A DNA stretch of 64,000 bases from Anoplopoma fimbria. Lineage: Eukaryota; Chordata; Actinopteri; Perciformes; Anoplopomatidae. The notes beneath the pieces were generated by a model. That model did not search any database, was not told the DNA's origin, and saw only the letters and a program-made list of their open reading frames with translations. Of this stretch, positions 35,111 through 48,036 are shown piece by piece. The number at the start of each line of letters is the position of its first letter. Position 1 is the first letter of the stretch. A program made the position numbers and the translations under genes. The stretch lies in the NCBI RefSeq assembly GCF_027596085.1, contig NC_072449.1, forward strand, positions 23,844,522 through 23,908,521, read 5' to 3'.

Positions 35111-37695
35111 CCTTTCATTTAACTCTCCCTGAACCATGATACTTTGGAGCTTATGCATTATATAATTTCAAATTTGTGTACGTATACTATGAGAGACAAT
35201 CTCCTGCCTGTTTGGAAGATGTATGCTAATTCAATGGGTTTTTTTGTTTACACTGTGGTGTGTCTGTTAACTGTGGCCTGCAGTACTTTTTTTGTAAACC
35301 CACAATAATTACCAAACAAACAAGGCAGCTTCCACTGTAGGGCTTCAGACTTGCACAGGCAGGAGGAAGTGGAAATGACATATAAACACAATGCTGTCAA
35401 CTCTATGATCAATTTGTGACAACTACCTCTGGTCTTTTGTGAACATGGCACTGGGATTGGAGGCACGGTATTTTATTTGGAGATGGGAGGTTGAGGGGGG
35501 AAAAACGTGTTTTTGTGAGGCTATGTGAGATGAGGTGAGATGACAGCCTCACAGGCACAAGTGGGCCAAGCAATTAGGACTGTGGGAAAAAGCGAGGGAG
35601 TCTGAAATCAGCTCAGAGGCCTTGCATTGTGACAGAAACACGTGTGAGCCTTAAGACTAGGAGAGAAGCATGACTTTCCCATCTCGATCCGCCCCAGTCA
35701 GATAGGAGACGAGACCACCCCAGGACAGGATTCATAGCACAACTACACACTGCTCAAAAAAGAGGGGATGGTAGATGAAAACCTCTGACACATACTGTAT
35801 TTCATGTCTTTATCCCACTGAGCAGCAAGCCAGCAGGCATTCAGAGAACTCGCCTTTTTATCTGAGCTGTGTCCTTTCTACAGCTCAGGGATGCAGTGAC
35901 GGCAGTAAGAGACATTTTTTAAACAATGATGATGTAACTAAGCGTGTGCACGCAGTACAGAAGTGCAGCGGAGTGCAATTGGACGTCAAGATATGCAAGG
36001 ACATTAAAATCATCAAATCAAGATCATCAAAGATCGTAAATGCAACCTAAACAAGTTGACTTTTCAGATGTGTGCTATTAGTCAGTTGGTAAAATATAGT
36101 AGCAAGTGGCCCAACATTTACATGTATTTGATCGAAAAAAACTTATCATCATTACTTGAGTGAGACATTATGAGCATACAAGTCACTAGATGCTTTCAAC
36201 TACATTCTCTGTGGTCATGTTCAGAACGTCAAATACCAGTATGACATGGTCAAAAAAATGGATTCTACAAAAAAGATCATTTTTGATCAGTCAAGTGGTA
36301 TTCAACAAAACTTGCAGCCATGTGCCACTTTTGAAAACAACAAACAAAACATGCAGGCGTCCCCATAAAAGCCTTCAATCAACTTTAAATACATCTAAAT
36401 ACACCTGTGTTCATTCAACCCGGTCTCACTTCAAACTCGTCACACACCGACGGTTGGCCAGTGGCCCAACAGAACAAATAACAACCAGACGTTTTGATGC
36501 TGTTAACCGTTTTAATTCAATGTTTAAGGCTTGCTAACTTGTCTGGATGGCTGGAACAAAAACACCACTTCAGTCGCAACATGCACACATATATTTCTTT
36601 ATGAAATCCGCTTTTGAAAAGGTTTTACATGACTTTTCCTGACATAACTATGACATAACTAAACCCAAGATCTTCAAACAAAGCTGCCATACATTGATGT
36701 TACCAACAACATTTGTTTAAAATGGTTCGCTGATAGTGGTAGTTAAACTGTAATGTTAAAGCACACTGACAAGGATCCACACAGACTTTTGAATGCAGCA
36801 GACTCTTGACAAGATAACTAATGTTTTGAAACATAATGATTGCTTGCCAATTTGGATGTCATCAGATGGTTATCTGAATCAGGGTGGATGTGACTACGGG
36901 ACAAGCAACACAGACCTAACATCCTTTAACCCAAGGATCCCAGTTTGCTCACAGGACATTGGGGAGATGTACTGTAATCCTGACAGCATGTTGTACTCCT
37001 GTTCCAAGGTCTCGTCCCAGTCAGCCTTGCATAAAATGTCTCCACAGGACCACTGCAGCAGGGCCAAGTGTTAAACGGTATACTCAAGTTTATTATTTAA
37101 AAATGCATTTAGAACTCAGGAAGAATCCTAATTTGTACATGTATTGTTTATGTTGAAACCATCTGCAATAGAAAATAACCCTGGTATTATGATTTTGATG
37201 TATAAGTGTAGACCATATTTATATTCCAATACAGGCATTGCATTGCATGTAAACGCAGTGTGTAAATATATTCTTATTACTCCAGTATTTGGTGTGATTC
37301 TCATACCGGAAGGCTTGTAGTCTTGCATCATCTTGCTAATGAGCAGAGTCTGTCCTTAGCAGAGGAGCTTTAAAGAATTACTCAGATCCCAATTAATTCC
37401 ATGAGAAAAAATATTTTCCACTTGTCATGAAGCAAGAATTGCATTTCAGATGTGCCCTTTTCTTCCTATAAATCTGCGTGTATTCTCAAGATATTCTGTT
37501 TACCTGCTAGACAAGGATCAAATCTGAATCCTTAGATCCTGAAACAATACTGACTATACCTACAATACAGAATATTAATGGCAGCCAAACTTAACCCATA
37601 CTTTGACGTAGTACATAAAAGCACACAAAAAAATCCTGATCAAATCCATAAATGTTTGCTGTGACATGGGAATTAATTAAAATACATGATTTGAA
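35111..37695. other. Unique sequence, no gene seen
   Basis: No recognised exon. The open frame at 36190-36537 (115 codons) has no family resemblance. Confidence 0.5.
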
Positions 37696-37699
37696 CACA

Positions 37700-37879
37700 C
37701 CTTCGTCATTAATCACAAGGCTGGCAGTTCGATCCAAGACTCCTTCTGTCCGCATATCAGCGTGTCCTTGAGCAAGACACTGAACCCCAAGTTGCTCCTG
37801 ATTGGCAGGCTGACATCTTGCAAGGCAGTTTCACAACCTTTGGTGTATTAATGTGTGTGTGTGTGTGTGTGTGTGTGTG

Positions 37880-37944
<65 letters not shown>

Positions 37945-38022
37945 GATGCATGAGCAACGCATTGTGAAGCCTTTGGTTTGGAAAGTAAGAGTGCATTTAT
38001 AATGCTGACCATTTACCATGTG
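37700..38022 (+). mobile_element. tRNA-derived SINE interrupted by a (TG)n array
   Basis: Near the left, AGTTCGATCC (37726-37735) is a near match to the B box GGTTCRANNCC. It is followed by TCCTTGAGCAAGACACTGAA and CCCCAAGTTGCTCCTGATTG, signature phrases of a common teleost SINE. The right end has a TTTGGTTTGGAAAGTAAGAG stretch and finishes in ACCATTTACCAT, the usual 3' terminus of that family. About 89 bp of TG repeats fill the place where the consensus has a few GTGTGAA units. The A box is decayed, so the 5' border is approximate. Confidence 0.7.
37852..37940. repeat. (TG)n microsatellite within the SINE
   Basis: About 44 TG units with a single A interruption at 37880. It lies inside the SINE at 37700-38022. 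Confidence 0.97.
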
Positions 38023-38285
38023 ACCTTCTTAAGTATACACATTTTTATGAACGTTTCACTTTTAAACTACTCCACAAACACTCTTTGAAACTAAAAGCTC
38101 TTCATAATGCAGTGAATCTATAAACTATGGGTTTGGTACCTGCTTTTCCAGCGATATTTTAAGTTTCGCAAATGTGTTGTACTACACTGTATGTGATTCT
38201 ACATTCAAAGGTAAAGGATTGTTGTAAGCCATGTTGTGAGTGAGCCAGTCATTTCTCTCCCTGCTGAGGTGCACATACAGAGTTT

Positions 38286-38325
38286 TCCTCACAACAACTA
38301 AAAGCAATTTTAGTTGTTGTGAGGA
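38286..38325. other. Perfect 18-bp hairpin with GCAA loop
   Basis: The arms (TCCTCACAACAACTAAAA at 38286-38303 and its exact complement at 38308-38325) are separated only by GCAA. On the plus strand the RNA would have a GNRA tetraloop. Pairing beyond the arms is weak, so the stem is short for a microRNA precursor. No T run follows. Confidence 0.85.
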
Positions 38326-38329
38326 TGCC

Positions 38330-39880
38330 AGATTTGTCTGAAACATCACACCTTAGACATGTCCTAACAAGGCGAGAGACCACCCCCTGTTGTGAGCTGA
38401 GGCTGTGAACAAAAGTGAGTCCAACTAGATCTAATTGCTACTTTTCAACTGACTGCACCAGCTCTGGCTCCTTTCTCCTCAGCGTGGTTACTTTTAACAT
38501 ATTTAGAGTCCATTTTTCCAAAGTCTGCCTTGTGTGACTCATCCCTCTGTCTCTCCCTTTGCCCAGCAGGTATATCAACTCTTGCAACTTTACGTGCAAC
38601 TAGTTTGGAAAATAGACTTTGTCTGACTTACCTGCCTTGTAACAATAATCACCACGCATTTTATCAAAGCAGATATCTGAGTGCTGCCATTCAGACTTGC
38701 ATAGTACAACAATGAGGTAAACCTGTGCAATGCTCTCATTATTCAGTGTGAGAGTATGTGTATATGTGTGTGAATTGAGGTACTTTTTCATTGGAATAGC
38801 AGCATGATGTTTCTGGTTGGTTAAAGCTGAACATGTGGCAGTCCTCCTGGAAAGCTGACCTGTGTCGGTCTGTCTACAAGTTAATGTTCAAGTCAACCGA
38901 CGCCCATCTGCAACTGCTTCTGTTTCCTCTCCATCTGTTCTTCACCCCCCCCCACACACACACACACACTCTGACTCATTTCATCATGAGTATTGCTTGC
39001 AAGGTAGCTAAGCAGCCTCAAATTCCTCATTCATCATTTCATCAAGCACCTGTGAAATGTAGACCTTAGTATGCTGATGGCAGTTATGGTCCACTGTGCA
39101 TCATCTTCAAAAAACATAAAAGAAAAGGTGCCATGATCAGATCTCTGCTAAAAGTCTCGTTAGAATCAGTGAAAAGTTTAATCTCACACTCTCCCACATA
39201 ACAGCTGCCCAACCAGCAGCTCAACGCAGTGAGAGATACAGTGGTTTGCATGAGTTAATCAAACCAAGCATAGCAGATTTTCTCAATCTCATGAACAAGT
39301 ATTATAAACACAGTAATATATTTAATCTGCCGTCTGTTAATATTTCTATGTGGTAAATACCTGAATCGTACATGGCCCTCCTCTGCAGCAGCACCTGTGT
39401 TCTTGAACAAAAGATGAATAAAAGCACATGGAGTATTATTCTCTTATTTGAGATTGATGCTTGACCTCATCGTGTGTCATTGCTTTCTTGGTTTTATATG
39501 ATTAACAAGTTGCAGATGTAGGCTCTTATCCTGCATATCAAGCGTGGTTTCAGCAGCTGACTCTTCAGTTTTCCTTTCCATCCAGGCACACGGAGTGAAT
39601 GTAAATGGATTTGAACTTTAGCTGCCTCTCAAGATCATATTCTGACATATTGCAGAACCTATACGTACAATGGCATGTGACAGAATAAAGAATGGCGTTG
39701 CATGGATTCAAGATTGCAACAATTGAAGTAATGATTATGTAAAGAGATGTGATTCTAAACTATAATGTGGATGTTGCTTCATAAAACATCTATTCTCCGA
39801 CCCACTTTATTTCTGTAATATCTTAATGTCAAAGCTGCACGTATCAATATTTCTGTATTAACAACAAGCCCACAGATAAT
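38330..39880. other. Unique sequence, no gene seen
   Basis: Holds a C run followed by (CA)n at 38945-38969. No exon or transposon recognised. Confidence 0.5.
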
Positions 39881-39884
39881 TATC

Positions 39885-40275
39885 ACCCTACTCTACAGTT
39901 ACTCTCAGTGCTAAGGAGTGTTTTAGCTCCTTTAGGTTGATTGTTTTTGTTTTCCAGCCTGCAACTACAACCTACTATCAACCCGTTTCCAAATGCAGCA
40001 GGTATTTGTTGTTTAAGTAAAGGGGTTTCAATAAAGTTACTGTTCTTGCCCAACCCCAAAACGCAAACTAAGCTGCTGAATGTAGTGGAGGATTTAGCAG
40101 CTAATATATTAGATATTGGACTTACATTCGTTAGGTGGATAGAAACCGAACTCCTAATTAATACCATCTAGATCTTTAAAGACTTTATTAGGTAATAATG
40201 TTGTGTATGGTTTTGATTTCAGTTTGTTCCGCTGCCCCCAAGTGGCCAAAGATTTCAACGATTGCAGCTTTAAAT
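39885..40275 (+). repeat. Percomorph interspersed repeat, copy 3
   Basis: Shows GCTGAATGTAGTGGAGGATT, TTTAGCAGCTAATATATTAG, TTGGACTTACATTCGTTAGG, and the terminal phrase CCCCCAAGTGGCCAAAGATT followed by GATTGCAGCTTTAAA. These are the landmarks of the family of 29475-29910, including the 3' end missing there. Confidence 0.6.
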
Positions 40276-40517
40276 CCAGGGATGGCTCAACAAATGAATA
40301 GGTGTGTTACTATTGTTTCTCAATTGGTTGGTTCATGCTGTGATCTGAGTTGATTATAAGACATTTAAAACATGAACCTATCCTTCTTTCTTCAATATTC
40401 AACAATTTAACAATATTTTCATTAAAAGTGTATAAACTAAATTTTTTTACCTTTAAATAGTGCATAAACTATTAAAGAACATTTTCAATTTCATTATTTT
40501 GTCCACATTTTTTAACA

Positions 40518-40895
40518 AATTTGGCAGATATTCATTCATCTTCGTAACCGCTTATCGAGTTAAGGGTCGCGGGGGTGCTGTAGCCGATCTCAGCTGTCAA
40601 TGGGCGAAGGCAGGGTACACCCTGGACAGGTCACCAGTCTGTCGCAGGGCTGACATATAGAGACAGACAACCATTCACACTCACATCCACACCTACGGGC
40701 ACTTTAGAGTCTTCAATGCACCTAAGCTGCATGTCTTTGGACTGTGGGAGGAAGCCGGAGAACCCGGAGAGAACCCACGCTGACACGGGGAGAACATGCA
40801 AACTCCACACAGAAGGCCATCTAGCCCGGGAATTGAACCCAGGCAAGCGACAGTACTAACCACTACACCACCGTGCAGCCCAATTTGGCAGGTAT
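40518..40895 (-). mobile_element. Full-length V-SINE (Mermaid-like) with target-site duplications
   Basis: The element proper (40532-40881) reads on the minus strand. A tRNA-like head has A box TGGTGTAGTGG (40860-40870) and B box GGTTCAATTCC (40829-40839), both perfect consensus matches. The conserved central V domain follows, recognisable from GGAGTTTGCATGTTCTCCCC and TCCCACAGTCCAAAGACATG. Then comes the GTCTCTATATGTCAGCCCTG stretch, and it ends in TAAGCGGTTACGAAGATGAA. It is flanked by AATTTGGCAGATAT and AATTTGGCAGGTAT, a 13/14 target-site duplication. It is complete and well kept. Confidence 0.93.
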
Positions 40896-42275
40896 GATCA
40901 ACTGAATTATGTTCTTTGATCCACGTTTTTGTGAATACTCCAAAAAGAATAAAAAAGAATACATAATCCATCCAGCATTTGCAGAAATTTAGCTCAGGTT
41001 TACCAACCGCCTTGTTTTGGGGAGATTTATGAAGCTGGAAGACATATTGGGTTGCATTGTTCATGAAGTAATAGAAGTAAAAGTAAATGAGTAAAAAACA
41101 TCAGTTTTTTTATATTGTTTTGGTTTTTATTATGAGCATAGTGGATTTTTACTCAGTGAACCCACAGCAGTGTTCCTGTTGGCAATGTTTACACCTTTGC
41201 TGCTTATTGGTGAGATGTAGCAACAAACCACTTTGCTTCAGGAGTTTGCAGTTGTCCAATTCAATATTGACAGCCATTTGTCATATTAACCTCCATCCAA
41301 GGACCTTGAAACTAATTACCCTAAAATATAATGAAGCATAATTGTTATTAAACAACTGAACAGACAGCATTTCCTATTCCTTCAATGCATTTAAATTAAT
41401 TTAGACAAGAGACACCAACCCAGTTGGCACTCCTTCCTAACAGACACCATATGCAACGTGGAGACGAAGGGTCTCACTAAAGGTCCATGTGAGGGATTAT
41501 GAGTTTGTGGGGATGCATTAGGACCGATTGGTGCCCTCCATTCCCTCTGGACATGACCTCTCTCCCTCTCTGGCCATACCAGACAGGCCTGTTAAGATGC
41601 AAGGAGAGAAGGGGAGCACCTGAACGTCTGCTCCATCCATTTCAAAAAGCCAGCGTCAGCAATGATTGACAGGGGAGAGGTTACATCCGTATTTACCCTT
41701 ATAGAAATACATGAGATTGTGGAGAAAAAAAGATATATACTGGAGTGCAAAGTGGCTTGGCATTGAATAGCCAAAGAGGGAAAAAAGAAATGGGAAGCAT
41801 AATGCATGAATTGATGGACTGCTTCATGAGGGAGATGGAATACATAAATGCATCAGTATAGAAATTCAATTTTGAAGGCAAATAGAATCTTTTGTCCGAG
41901 AGAGATTTTCCTTTGATAGCATGGGATAAAAAGACACTTACTCTTAAATCATGAAAAAATACTAACAGATTTTTGAAGAGCATGAATGTGCTGTCTACAT
42001 TGTACTTCCAAAGTGGTTGCATTTTCCAAATAATCAAAACGTTTTAAGCCAAAGACTGATACAAACTTTGTACTTTGCACGTACTGGATCACCAGCCGTT
42101 ATCCAAATTTAAATATAACTTGTGGGTAGCCGCATCCATATTTACATTCATGCAAACTGATATAAATGTATGAATATGCAACTCTACTACTTCCAGAAAG
42201 GAGAAAAACAAAGAATTCGGCATTCAGTTTAGTAAGCACATTTTGTGCCCAATTTGCAATCGTATAAGGAGACAG
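40896..42275. other. Unique sequence, no gene seen
   Basis: No recognised exon or transposon. The 112-codon frame on the minus strand (41699-42037) has no family resemblance. Confidence 0.5.
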
Positions 42276-42562
42276 TACATTACAGTCATTTAGCAGACGC
42301 TTTTATCCAAAGCGACTTACAATCAGTAGTATATTACATATCATTCACCCATTCACACACTGATGACAGGCTACCATGCAAGGTGCCACCATCAGACTCT
42401 AACTAACATTCATCATCCAGTCCACACCGATGGCAAGCCTTCGGGAGCAACTTGGGGTTAAGTGTCTTGCCCAAGGACACATCGACTGCCGAAGCCGGGT
42501 ATCGAACCACCGACCCTCTGATTGGAGAACTACCTTGCTCTCCACTACGCCACAGCCGCCCC
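42276..42562 (-). mobile_element. tRNA-derived, L2-tailed SINE, copy 1
   Basis: Minus-strand SINE. The A box TGGCGTAGTGG (42542-42552) and B box GGTTCGATACC (42498-42508) both match the pol III consensus. The body carries TGTCCTTGGGCAAGACACTT and AACCCCAAGTTGCTCCCGAA. The tail is GTCGCTTTGGATAAAAGCG then CTGTAATGTA. It lacks a few bases (GCA) in the body compared with the other two copies. No convincing target-site duplication was found. Confidence 0.9.
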
Positions 42563-42976
42563 AATAATAAGACAATAATTCATTGGCACGCTCATCTATT
42601 TGAACTCTACTATACCCGACGCTTTTGTGCAGAGGGAAAGCGTGTACTGATTGTCAAGTTGCGCACATAACCTTCGAGCAGCCGACGTTACCAACTTCTA
42701 ATACTGGCCAAGGAATTCAAGCAGCGACCTTTGGCAAACTTTGACATCAGTCACCCCACTGCAGAGGCCATTAAAATGTTAAAAGTAATGTGTTAGAAGA
42801 GAAGTGATTCTACAGCTGATTCGAGGTTTTACATAAACAGGACTGCATATTTTAAGTTGCTATCATCGGGCAGGAATGATGAGCAAGCTGGTTTTACTTC
42901 CAAGTGACTAACTCATCAGTTGATCTGCTGCTGGATGATTTCAGAGAGATCCGCCTCGTGTGACAAAACATCAAGG

Positions 42977-43189
42977 GGAAGATGTACTGACTGCAAGGCC
43001 ACTAAACTGAACTGTATCCACAGAGTAGTATTAAGTAGGAAAATATGATAGCTTCAAATACATTCACTGCAACAGATGAATCCAAGCAAAGCATCAAACC
43101 CGTACTTTTGATCATTTGACCCATAGAAAGACACGTGAGCTTGTTTCCAGTGTTTGGTGCACAAATCGTGGGGAAAAAAAGCTGAAAGG
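42977..43189 (+). repeat. Left unit of a 207-213 bp direct duplication
   Basis: It starts GGAAGATGTACTGACTGC and ends GCTGAAAGG. It matches 43487-43693 almost perfectly, apart from 6 extra bases (near 43011) and one change in a G/A run. The SINE lies exactly between the two units. Confidence 0.95.
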
Positions 43190-43486
43190 GCGGCTGTGGC
43201 GTAGTGGAGAGCAAGGTAGTTCTCCATTCAGAGGATCGGTGGTTCAATACCCGGCTTTCGGCAGTCGACGTGTCCTTGGGCAAGACACTTAACCCCAAGT
43301 TGCTCCCGAAGGCTTGCCATCGGTGTGGACTGGATGTTGCATGAATGTTAGTTAGAGTCTGATGGTGGCACCTTGCATGGTAGCCTGTCATCAGTGTGTG
43401 AATGGGTGAATGATATGTAATATACTACTGACTGTAAGTCGCTTTGGATAAAAGCGTCTGCTAAATGACTGTAATGTAATGTAATG
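43188..43486 (+). mobile_element. tRNA-derived, L2-tailed SINE, copy 2
   Basis: Plus-strand SINE, apparently full length. The A box TGGCGTAGTGG (43197-43207) and B box GGTTCAATACC (43241-43251) are consensus and 44 bp apart from start to start. The body has the TGTCCTTGGGCAAGACACTT phrase. The tail is GTCGCTTTGGATAAAAGCG, then CTGCTAAATGACTGTAATG with two more TAATG units. It is close to copy 3 in sequence, so it is probably young. Its ends coincide with the inner ends of the flanking duplication, to within two bases of ambiguity. Confidence 0.93.
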
Positions 43487-43693
43487 GGAAGATGTACTGA
43501 CTGCAAGGCCACTAAACTGATCCACAGAGTAGTATTAAGTAGGAAAATATGATAGCTTCAAATACATTCACTGCAACAGATGAATCCAAGCAAAGCATCA
43601 AACCCGTACTTTTGATCATTTGACCCATAGAAAGACACGTGAGCTTGTTTCCAGTGTTTGGTGCACAAATCGTGGGGGAAAAAAGCTGAAAGG
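43487..43693 (+). repeat. Right unit of the direct duplication
   Basis: Second copy of 42977-43189, 6 bp shorter. The shared GGAAGATG start directly abuts the TAATG repeats of the SINE tail. Confidence 0.95.
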
Positions 43694-43912
43694 AACTAAC
43701 ATTCTGCGAAAAAACAACACTTAATTCAAAGATGTTTTGTATTCATTATATTTCCCTGTGTTCCACAGTTTTTTGGGCACACATAGTGGTTGGTAAAGCC
43801 ATCATCATCATCAGAGAGGTCTGGCAGACACACTGTGGGGTACCGGTGTCATTAGTTTAGCGCAGCTTTAGGACCCAGGGAGGCTGACGCGGCTGCTCGC
43901 TGCAGGAGAAGC

Positions 43913-43993
43913 ATGGACAGATTTCTCCACCGCTGCACTAACTGCTCCATCCATAACGGCTCAGGATATTCTCTATTTCACCCTGAAGGATAA
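43913..43993 (+). other. Short Kozak-context frame in the CpG segment
   Basis: ATG at 43913 has A at -3 and G at +4 and opens 26 codons before TAA. If a plus-strand transcript starts upstream, this would be an upstream open frame. The peptide is not recognisable. Confidence 0.2.
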
Positions 43994-44220
43994 AGCTTTC
44001 TCAAAGGACGCAGTTTCCAGTGCTTTCTTTCTAGTAAAAAAGGATAACAAGCGCCCAGCTAAAGTCGCTCCATCACTCTAGTTGTAGGCTGTACATTTCC
44101 ACGGTTTTCTGTCCTGTCTGTCCAACGCGCACAGCGAATAAAAGTTTTCACGGACTCGCCGGTATGGATCACTTCTGCTTTTGAGGGACACACACGTGCA
44201 GCAGCCTTCGCATCATTTTT

Positions 44221-44234
44221 GGAGAAGGGTAAGT
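44221..44234 (+). other. Candidate splice donor
   Basis: GGAGAAGG followed by GTAAGT, a near-perfect consensus donor, with the exon end at 44228. It lies in the CpG-dense segment, where chance donors are less expected than in AT-rich DNA. Confidence 0.35.
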
Positions 44235-44507
44235 TGTGTTTCACTTGTGTCTGTAAAGAATGCTGCAAGTGCTGCGACATGCGCAGCAGTTTCTTTGGGA
44301 AGAAAAATGGTGCGCGTAGCTCTTTCTGCAGCTGTGCAGTGTTGTCTGTCTGATTCACACAAGGCAAGGCTGCGGTTGTTCTGCCTGTAGACACTGCTGA
44401 GACACGCATACGGCTCGCATACGGCTCTGCGTAAAGCATGGTGCCTTTACGCAAACCCGGAGCAGACAGACTTCCGTCTTCATAGCGCACAAGACAAGAC
44501 ACCACAA

Positions 44508-44510
<3 letters not shown>

Positions 44511-44538
<28 letters not shown>
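44511..44538. repeat. A28 tract
   Basis: Twenty-eight uninterrupted A residues. No target-site duplication or recognisable retrocopy precedes it. Confidence 0.95.
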
Positions 44539-44540
<2 letters not shown>

Positions 44541-44898
44541 AAAGCATATATCTGATTAGAGTCCATATCATATATTGCACAGAGGCTTCTTCCTCTGCCA
44601 GTGTCGTGTTGTGGTTGTGATTCGACAGGTTGTGCTTGTTACCTTGTCAAAGCAGCCTGTTGATTGACTGACGGGAAGCTAGTGCGGCTCTGGCGGAGCT
44701 GTCCCCGTCTAGGTGGTGCTGAAAGTTTCCTTCCCGGCCACACCGGCTTGTCGAATCAAAGAGGCGCATTCATATGTGCTTCGTAGTAAGTACAAAAACA
44801 ATTAAAAATGATTTGATGGTTTAAGGGGGCCAATGCTTCCAGGCGATTCATCAATCAGCCTGCAGGCAATGAGGGATCCACTGTTGGTGCTGTGGGGT

Positions 44899-44970
44899 GG
44901 GGGGGGGGGGGGGATGGAGACGCATGAAGAACTCAGAGAGTGCTGTCTTGCCGCACTAAAAAAAAAAAAA
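44899..44970. repeat. G15 and A13 homopolymers
   Basis: A run of 15 G (44899-44913) and a run of 13 A (44958-44970), 44 bp apart. Confidence 0.9.
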
Positions 44971-45142
44971 GTGTCTCATCAGGGGTTGCTCTGAGGGACA
45001 ATGAATCAATACAGTTTCAATGAACATAGAAGGGAGTCATTTTAGTTAAAAGCCAGCAAGAGGATAGGCAGGGTCTCTCTTTAATTTACATTCAACAATA
45101 GCATTTAAGCGAGTATTAGGTATTGTGTGACTATGGATTGTA

Positions 45143-45437
45143 TATTACATTACATTACAGTTATTTAGCAGACGCTTTTATCCAAAGCGACTTACAATCA
45201 GTAGTATATTACATATCATTCACCCATTCACACACTGATGACAGGCTACCATGCAAGGTGCCACCATCAGACTCTAACTAACATTCATGCAACATCCAGT
45301 CCACACCGATGGCAAGCCTTCGGGAGCAACTTGGGGTTAAGTGTCTTGCCCAAGGACACACCGACTGCCGAAGCCGGGTATCGAACCACCGACCCTCTGA
45401 TTGGAGAACTACCTTGCTCTCCACTACACCACAGCCG
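45143..45437 (-). mobile_element. tRNA-derived, L2-tailed SINE, copy 3
   Basis: Minus-strand SINE of the same family as copies 1 and 2. The A box is TGGTGTAGTGG (45421-45431) and the B box GGTTCGATACC (45377-45387). The tail is GTCGCTTTGGATAAAAGCG with TGTAA repeats. GTATAT occurs on both sides (45140-45145 and 45437-45442), a weak 6-bp target-site duplication. The open frames within it on both strands are SINE sequence. Confidence 0.92.
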
Positions 45438-45442
45438 TATAT

Positions 45443-48036
<2,594 letters not shown>

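Larger units (their letters stand above)
43840..44780. promoter_or_regulatory. CpG-dense segment, candidate promoter / first exon
   Basis: CpG is sparse in most of the window but dense here, roughly 35 CpGs in 43840-44500 by eye, continuing to about 44780. It contains GC-rich clusters such as CCAACGCGCACAGCG and a duplicated GCATACGGCTC. A good splice donor lies at 44228/44229. The direction of any transcript is uncertain; the donor favours plus. No family-specific coding sequence is present, so an untranslated first exon is the most that can be suggested. Confidence 0.4.

Noticed and set aside
38286..38325. The hairpin as a microRNA precursor
   Set aside because: The stem is only 18 bp and pairing does not continue outward. 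A usual precursor needs roughly 30 bp or more.
43188..43260. tRNA-like sequence with perfect A and B boxes
   Set aside because: It is the head of a SINE repeated at 42.3 and 45.1 kb, not a tRNA gene. It does not end in a proper acceptor stem.
44059..44505. 148-codon open frame on the minus strand in the CpG-dense segment
   Set aside because: The peptide is not recognisable, and GC-rich DNA has fewer chance stops. The splice donor here is on the other strand. Kept only as part of the promoter candidate.
44500..44538. A28 tract as the tail of a processed pseudogene
   Set aside because: No recognisable coding sequence precedes it, no polyadenylation signal is close, and no flanking duplication was found.
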